A stretch of 64,000 nucleotides of DNA from Methylomonas aurea (lineage in GTDB: Bacteria > Pseudomonadota > Gammaproteobacteria > Methylococcales > Methylomonadaceae), in NCBI RefSeq assembly GCF_024505045.1, contig NZ_JANIBM010000012.1, positions 1-64,000 of the forward strand, given 5' to 3'. The first letter of the stretch is position 1; each line of letters opens with the position of its first letter. Below, in pieces: positions 59,567 through 64,000 of this stretch. Position numbers and translations under genes: made by a program. The notes under the pieces were generated by a model. That model was given only the letters and a program-made list of their open reading frames with translations. It did no database searches and was not told the origin of the DNA.

Positions 59567-60139
59567 GTGACGTGGGTGAGGGTTTTTTGGTTTTTGGTTT
59601 GTCTGGTTTGGGTCGGCGCCGAGATTGGTCTGGCTCGACGCCGGAGTTCGGCGGATAGCGAAATCGCCTTCGCCGAACGCCATTCGCAACGCCGGCTATG
59701 GCTGATGATTACGCTCGGGCTGATATTGGCGCTGCTGTTCAAACAATTGGCGTTGTTGCCAATTCCGCTGGCCTATCTGCCGCGGCAAATATTGGCCTTG
59801 GCGATCTTTGCCGGCGGCTTGTATCTGCGTTATGCGGCGGTGATCGGTTTGGGCCGGTTTTTTACGACCCATGTGGCGATTTTGAATGGGCACCGCTTGA
59901 TCGAGGACGGGCCCTATCGTTTGTTGCGGCATCCGGCCTATACCGGCCTGTTAATGGCGTTGGCCGCAGCCGGATTGGCAATGGGCGATGGTTTGGCGCT
60001 GTGCAGTTTATTGCTGTGTTCGGGCTGGGCCGTGGCAAACCGGATAAAAATTGAGGAACGCATGCTGGAACAAGAATTCGGCGATTCTTATCTTGTTTAC
60101 CGGAAGCGTCGTTGGCGCTTGCTGCCATGGTTTTACTGA
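59567..60139 (+). CDS. isoprenylcysteine carboxyl methyltransferase (ICMT)-family membrane protein
   Basis: A GTG at 59567 follows GGAGGAGG by 7 bases and is preferred to an upstream ATG at 59540. The 190-residue protein has about five hydrophobic segments and the family signature LIEDGPYRLLRHPAYTGLLM, with EERMLEQEFGDSYLVYRKR near the end. It is a membrane methyltransferase of unknown substrate (PEMT/ICMT superfamily). Confidence 0.85.
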   Translation: MTWVRVFWFLVCLVWVGAEIGLARRRSSADSEIAFAERHSQRRLWLMITLGLILALLFKQLALLPIPLAYLPRQILALAIFAGGLYLRYAAVIGLGRFFTTHVAILNGHRLIEDGPYRLLRHPAYTGLLMALAAAGLAMGDGLALCSLLLCSGWAVANRIKIEERMLEQEFGDSYLVYRKRRWRLLPWFY

Positions 60140-60187
60140 AACAGGTTGCAGGTTTTACGATGTTTATCGGTTTTTGTTTATAAGGCC

Positions 60188-60601
60188 ATGGCACCGGGCA
60201 AAGGTATGCTCAAGGGTTGGCTGACGAGTTTGCTGGCGCTGCCGGCGTTCGGCCAAGCTTGCCTTGCCGACGGCCAATGGCACGGCCAATTGGTCGTGGC
60301 TAGCGATTACCTATGCCGGGGCTATTCCAAAAACCGGGGCACTCCGTTAGTTCAGGGCCGACTCGATTACCAGGATGCGAGCGGTTGGTTCGCCGGCGCG
60401 GGCGTTTCTCAAGCCAGTTTCGACGACCGCCACTATAAAAATTACGCCGATGCCGAAATCAAACCTTATCTGGGTTGGAGTCTGCCGCTCGCTGCCGGCT
60501 GGCGCGGCGAGGTCATGGCGGCCGGGTATATTTTCGACGGCAAAATATTCGGTAAAGCGGCCGATTACGCCGAGTTCTCCCAGCATATCGGGATTGGCTG
60601 A
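60188..60601 (+). pseudogene. truncated Gcw_chp/TorF-type outer-membrane porin
   Basis: The 137-codon frame has a signal peptide (LTSLLALPAFGQACLA) and the N-terminal beta strands typical of the family (GQLVVASDYLCRGYSKNRGTPLVQGRLDYQDASGWFAGAGVS, AEIKPYLGWSLPLAAGWRGEVMAAGY). It stops at 60601 where members normally continue for another 80 or more residues. Sequence after the stop shows no matching continuation in any frame that I could trust. It is likely a truncated gene. Confidence 0.6.
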
Positions 60602-60997
60602 TATCGTCCGTGCGGCTATTACGGTAACTCGGGGTGGCGCGAGCGCATCGCCCTGGAATTGCAGCTGTCGGATCTCATAATTAACGAAATGGTGTACCGC
60701 TTGATCGACGGGTCTCGACCCCAAGCGGACGTCAGCACTTAAAATCGAGTGACCGCTGATTGCCCATGAACAGTCTTTGAACAAAAATATCTCCAGGTCT
60801 TTAGCTTCTGTAAAACGTCAAAGGACAGCCAGAGTTCTGCCTTAGACCGGGGATTTTGTTAGATGACGTTTTCCCGAAGAAAGATTTGAACAGACGAGTC
60901 GCAGTCTAAATCAGCAGTGTCAGGAGGTATATTTTGTGAAAAACCTAGATTAATTGAGAATAAGTTCATTCTTAAGCATACCTCCTCTTGATGCCCA
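60602..60997. other. leader region with a paired SD/anti-SD before the glucosidase
   Basis: This 396-base gap holds a perfect 9-bp inverted repeat, AGGAGGTAT (60922-60930) and ATACCTCCT (60978-60986), 47 bases apart. The left arm is a textbook Shine-Dalgarno sequence and is followed after 5 bases by GTG AAA AAC CTA GAT TAA (60936-60953), a 5-codon frame. The right arm lies 11 bases before the glucosidase ATG. It could be a translational control element. Confidence 0.45.
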
Positions 60998-63739
60998 ATG
61001 ACACCCGAACATATCAGACTAACAGAAGCTCGCGACTCAAAATATCCCTGGAAAAAATGGGGGCCTTATTTAAGCGAACGGCAATGGGGTACGGTACGGG
61101 AGGACTATAGCGGCAACGGCGATGCCTGGAATTATTTTACCCACGATCAAGCCCGCTCGCGGGCCTACCGTTGGGGTGAAGACGGTTTGGGTGGCATTTC
61201 GGATGACCATCAGATTCTTTGTTTTGCTTTGGCGCTTTGGAATGGCAACGATCCGATTATCAAGGAGCGTGCGTTTGGTTTGACCAACAGCGAAGGCAAT
61301 CACGGCGAAGATGTCAAGGAGTATTACTTCTATATGGACAGTACGCCTACGCATTCCTACATGAAATATCTGTACAAATATCCGCAGGCCGCCTATCCCT
61401 ACGAAGATTTGATCAATACCAATCGCAAACGCAGCCGTGATGAATTGGAATACGAACTACTCGATACCGGGATTTTCAATGATGACCGCTATTTCGATGT
61501 CTTCGTCGAATATGCTAAAGCCGATGTCGAAGACATCCTGATTAAAATCAGTGTCAGTAACCGTGGGCCTGAAGCCGCGACCCTGCACGTATTGCCGACG
61601 CTCTGGTTTCGCAATACTTGGTCCTGGGCAGATGGTGGTACTAAACCCATACTGCATAAAGTCGAGAATGCTGCCGGCAGCGTTATTCATGCCCAGCATA
61701 CTGATCCGCTGTTTCAGGAGTTCCTGAGCGACTATTATTTGTACTGTGATGGCAACGTGCCTTTGTTGTTTACCGAGAATGAAACCAATAACGTCCGCCT
61801 GTTCGGTGGACAGAATGCTAGCCCCTATGTCAAGGACGGCATCAACAACTATCTAATTCATGGACAACAGGATGCGGTCAATCCGGCTCAGGTAGGTACC
61901 AAAGCAGCCCCTCACCATCAACTGACAGTGGGTGCTGGAGAAACCCAAGTCATCCGCCTGCGCCTGGCCAGCACCCCGCCTGCCCAGCTCGGCAAGCCGT
62001 TATCGGGTTTTGATGAGGTGTTCCAAACGCGCTTGCAGGAAGCCGATACCTTTTATGACTTCATTACTCCCTCAGCAATCAAAGCAATCGATCCTGATCG
62101 AGCCAATCTGATGCGCCAAGCCCTGGCCGGCATGCTGTGGTCGAAGCAATATTTTTATTATGAGGTGGACAAGTGGCTCGAGGAGCATCACGTTACTCCT
62201 TGGTCGGGAGCAGAACAGCGCCATCGGATTCGCAACAGCGAATGGTTCCACGTTTGTTGCGATGACATTATCTCTATGCCGGATAAGTGGGAGTATCCCT
62301 GGTTTGCCGCTTGGGATCTGGCATTTCATATGCTGCCATTGTCAATCGTAGATTCGGATTTTGCCAAATCCCAACTGGACTTGATGCTGCGCAACGACTA
62401 CCTGCACCCCAATGGGCAAATCCCGGCTTACGAATGGAACTTTGGCGATGTCAATCCGCCCGTGCATGCCTTCGCCACCATGCAAATCTATCTGATGGAC
62501 AAGGCCCGCAATGACGGCAAAGGCGATATTGACTTTCTCAAATATGCCTTCTCGAAACTGCTGGTGAACTTCACTTGGTGGCTGAATCGCAAAGACAGAA
62601 ACGGCAACAATGTGTTTGAGGGCGGTTTTTTGGGGCTGGATAACATTGGTGTGTTTGACCGCAGCGCGCCGCTACCTACTGGCGGCTTCCTGGAACAGGC
62701 GGACGGAACGGCCTGGATGATCTTTTTCAGCCAACAGATGTTGCGGATTGCGGTCGAACTGGCTGTTCACGATTCCCTGTTCGAAGAATTTGTTAGCAAA
62801 TTTTTCGAGCATACGATGTGGATAGCCGGGGCGATGGATAAGCTGGGCAAACAGCAGGATGAAATGTGGGACGAAGAAGACGGGTTCTTCTATGATGTCT
62901 TGAGATTCCCGGATGGCTCTGCAACGCGTCTGAAAGTCCGCTCGATGGTCGGATTGCTACCGCTAGCGGCCGTGGCATTATTTGAAGAAACTGATTTTAA
63001 GAACTTGCCCAACTTCGTCCAGCGAGCGCAAGCCTTCTGCCGTCGCCACCCCGAACTCTTAGCGAATATGCATTTGCCCAGTCAGCCTGGTGCAGCAGGT
63101 CGCCGCATGTTGTCGGTGTTCAACGAGCAAAAATTGCGTCGGGTGCTGGCACGGATGCTGGACGAAAATGAGTTCTTCAGTCCTTACGGAATCCGTTCCT
63201 TGTCTCGCTATCACCAGGAGCATCCGTATGTGTTTCACTATGCGGGTAAGGAATACCGCGTTGGTTACCTGCCGGGCGATTCCAACACCGGCATGTTCGG
63301 TGGTAACTCTAATTGGCGTGGACCGGTATGGATGCCCGTTAATTTCTTGCTCAGTGCTTCACTCCTGCGTCTCTACGGTTACTATGGAGACACGTTTAAG
63401 GTGGAATGCCCGACCGGATCGGGGCAGTATATGACCCTTTTTGAGGTGGCGCAGGAACTCAATAAACGCTTGACCAATATCTTCCTCCACGATGACAACG
63501 GCCGTCGTCCGGTTTATGGCGGAAGCGAGAAGTTTCAAACCGATCCCCATTGGAAGGACTTAGTGCTGTTTTATGAATATTTTCACGGTGACAACGGAGC
63601 CGGCATTGGCGCCAGTCACCAGACCGGCTGGACGGGCTGTATAGCCAGAATCATTCAAGGTATGGGTGACATAACCAAAGACGTTTTGAACGGTGCCGAT
63701 GTCGAGATGGCGGCGATAAAGAAGACGGTCGGAAAGTAA
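60998..63739 (+). CDS. GH63/MGH1-type glycoside hydrolase (glucosidase)
   Basis: The 913-residue cytoplasmic enzyme has an (alpha/alpha)6-barrel catalytic region with WDLAFHMLPLSIVDSDFAKSQL, PNGQIPAYEWNFGDVNPPVHAFA and FGGNSNWRGPVWMPVNFLL, characteristic of GH63-type glucosidases and MGH1-like hydrolases. An N-terminal beta-rich part (about 1-300) is also present. It may act on glucosylglycerate, mannosylglycerate or trehalose-type compounds; the substrate cannot be assigned. Base composition is AT-richer than the upstream ABC genes. Its start lacks an obvious ribosome site. Confidence 0.85.
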   Translation: MTPEHIRLTEARDSKYPWKKWGPYLSERQWGTVREDYSGNGDAWNYFTHDQARSRAYRWGEDGLGGISDDHQILCFALALWNGNDPIIKERAFGLTNSEGNHGEDVKEYYFYMDSTPTHSYMKYLYKYPQAAYPYEDLINTNRKRSRDELEYELLDTGIFNDDRYFDVFVEYAKADVEDILIKISVSNRGPEAATLHVLPTLWFRNTWSWADGGTKPILHKVENAAGSVIHAQHTDPLFQEFLSDYYLYCDGNVPLLFTENETNNVRLFGGQNASPYVKDGINNYLIHGQQDAVNPAQVGTKAAPHHQLTVGAGETQVIRLRLASTPPAQLGKPLSGFDEVFQTRLQEADTFYDFITPSAIKAIDPDRANLMRQALAGMLWSKQYFYYEVDKWLEEHHVTPWSGAEQRHRIRNSEWFHVCCDDIISMPDKWEYPWFAAWDLAFHMLPLSIVDSDFAKSQLDLMLRNDYLHPNGQIPAYEWNFGDVNPPVHAFATMQIYLMDKARNDGKGDIDFLKYAFSKLLVNFTWWLNRKDRNGNNVFEGGFLGLDNIGVFDRSAPLPTGGFLEQADGTAWMIFFSQQMLRIAVELAVHDSLFEEFVSKFFEHTMWIAGAMDKLGKQQDEMWDEEDGFFYDVLRFPDGSATRLKVRSMVGLLPLAAVALFEETDFKNLPNFVQRAQAFCRRHPELLANMHLPSQPGAAGRRMLSVFNEQKLRRVLARMLDENEFFSPYGIRSLSRYHQEHPYVFHYAGKEYRVGYLPGDSNTGMFGGNSNWRGPVWMPVNFLLSASLLRLYGYYGDTFKVECPTGSGQYMTLFEVAQELNKRLTNIFLHDDNGRRPVYGGSEKFQTDPHWKDLVLFYEYFHGDNGAGIGASHQTGWTGCIARIIQGMGDITKDVLNGADVEMAAIKKTVGK

Positions 63740-63823
63740 CGAATGGGGTTAGGAGGGCTTACCCACAAAACCAAGAAAGGGTCGCATTGTTCATCGAGTT
63801 AGCTATGAAAAGGCAGTATAAGC

Positions 63824-63855
63824 CCGCGTAAACTGCCGATATTTGATTTACGCGG
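63824..63855. repeat. inverted repeat upstream of the SulP gene
   Basis: CCGCGTAAA (63824-63832) and TTTACGCGG (63847-63855) form a perfect 9-bp stem with a 14-base loop. There is no T-run. It lies 18 bases before the permease ATG, so it may be an operator or a weak terminator of the upstream gene. Confidence 0.5.
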
Positions 63856-63873
63856 TAACTGGAGACAATAATC

Positions 63874-64000
63874 ATGAACCAACATCCGAAAGCCCCAGCG
63901 ATTAGCCATCAGTCCATGCTCGCAACGCTTCGCCTCGACGTGATTGCAGGTCTCACAGCCACAGCAGTGATTCTACCCAAGGCAATGGCCTACGCAACGG
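63874..64000 (+). CDS. SulP-family anion permease, partial
   Basis: The ATG at 63874 follows TGGAGA by 7 bases. The 42 codons present read MNQHPKAPAISHQSMLATLR and then LDVIAGLTATAVILPKAMAYAT, where the last part is the conserved first SulP transmembrane signature (RxDxxAGLTxxxVxxPxAMAYA). The gene continues off the right edge. It is a likely sulfate or bicarbonate transporter. Confidence 0.88.
   Translation, partial: MNQHPKAPAISHQSMLATLRLDVIAGLTATAVILPKAMAYAT

Overview
The window looks like chromosome from a gammaproteobacterial methanotroph close to Methylomonas. No 16S or methane oxidation gene is present, so this rests on the combination of a Mo-nitrogenase operon of the Azotobacter/methanotroph type, a crtN-ald-crtP C30 (diapo)carotenoid cluster like that of pink/orange Methylomonas, and an aryl-polyene (APE) lipid cluster. 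Most of the window is GC-rich with dense, overlapping operons. A few AT-richer islands stand out.

Layout. (1) 1-6411, minus strand: a nitrogen-fixation operon, nifH-nifD-nifK-nifT-ferredoxin-nafY-DUF6129-like-LRV FeS protein (the last runs off the left edge). A textbook sigma-54 promoter and a NifA upstream activator site precede nifH, and GC-rich stem-loops lie in the nifH/D, nifD/K and nifK/T gaps. (2) 6590-8244: decaying accessory genes, namely a DUF1566 protein whose VPxPAA-type C-terminal anchor has been shifted out of frame, and a SUKH (SMI1/KNR4) gene with an internal stop that overlaps a small membrane protein gene. (3) 8280-24123, minus strand: the first half of an APE locus. It holds a YdbH/YnbE/YdbL intermembrane-bridge set, an MMPL exporter, a LolA-like protein, a thioesterase, an MIO-type aromatic amino acid lyase, an acyltransferase, a GT2, an AMP-ligase/dehydratase fusion, a membrane protein, two ACPs, a PlsC-type acyltransferase and the chain-length factor ApeC. 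A secreted PKD metalloprotease sits inside it on the plus strand. (4) 24340-28209: an insertion splitting the APE locus, made of integron-type gene cassettes with attC sites but no integrase, a dead REP-associated transposase, a GST and an NTF2-like protein. (5) 28423-34090, minus strand: the second APE half (methyltransferase, DUF3261, KS apeO, dehydratase apeP, ketoreductase apeQ with a frameshift, KS apeR, two lipoproteins).

(6) 34187-41811, plus strand: housekeeping genes, including a YkgJ-type cysteine-cluster protein, a zinc-ribbon membrane protein, gcvT, gcvP and a DnaQ/GIY-YIG fusion nuclease. (7) 41822-44215: an AT-rich island with a two-gene module of unknown function, transposase debris and a stand-alone HNH-like (DNA/RNA non-specific) nuclease. 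(8) 44435-49807: a DUF3857/transglutaminase/TPR protein, a Ser-less ACP-like protein, a methyltransferase-like protein, and a 0.9-kb gap with a strong promoter, a likely ncRNA and two Rho-independent terminators. (9) 49808-54471: crtN-ald-crtP. (10) 54561-64000: an RRM protein, a soluble CZB chemoreceptor, an ABC exporter pair, an ICMT-like protein, a truncated porin, a GH63-type glucosidase and the start of a SulP permease.

How they work together: the nif operon supplies nitrogenase, its electron donor and FeMo-co handling proteins. The APE and C30 carotenoid loci together would give membrane pigments that protect against oxidation, with the YdbH/LolA/MMPL set a plausible route to the outer membrane. 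Five small lesions (DUF1566, SUKH, RAYT, apeQ, porin) cluster in accessory genes. The apeQ lesion falls in a gene the APE pathway needs, so it is either a sequencing error or a real loss.
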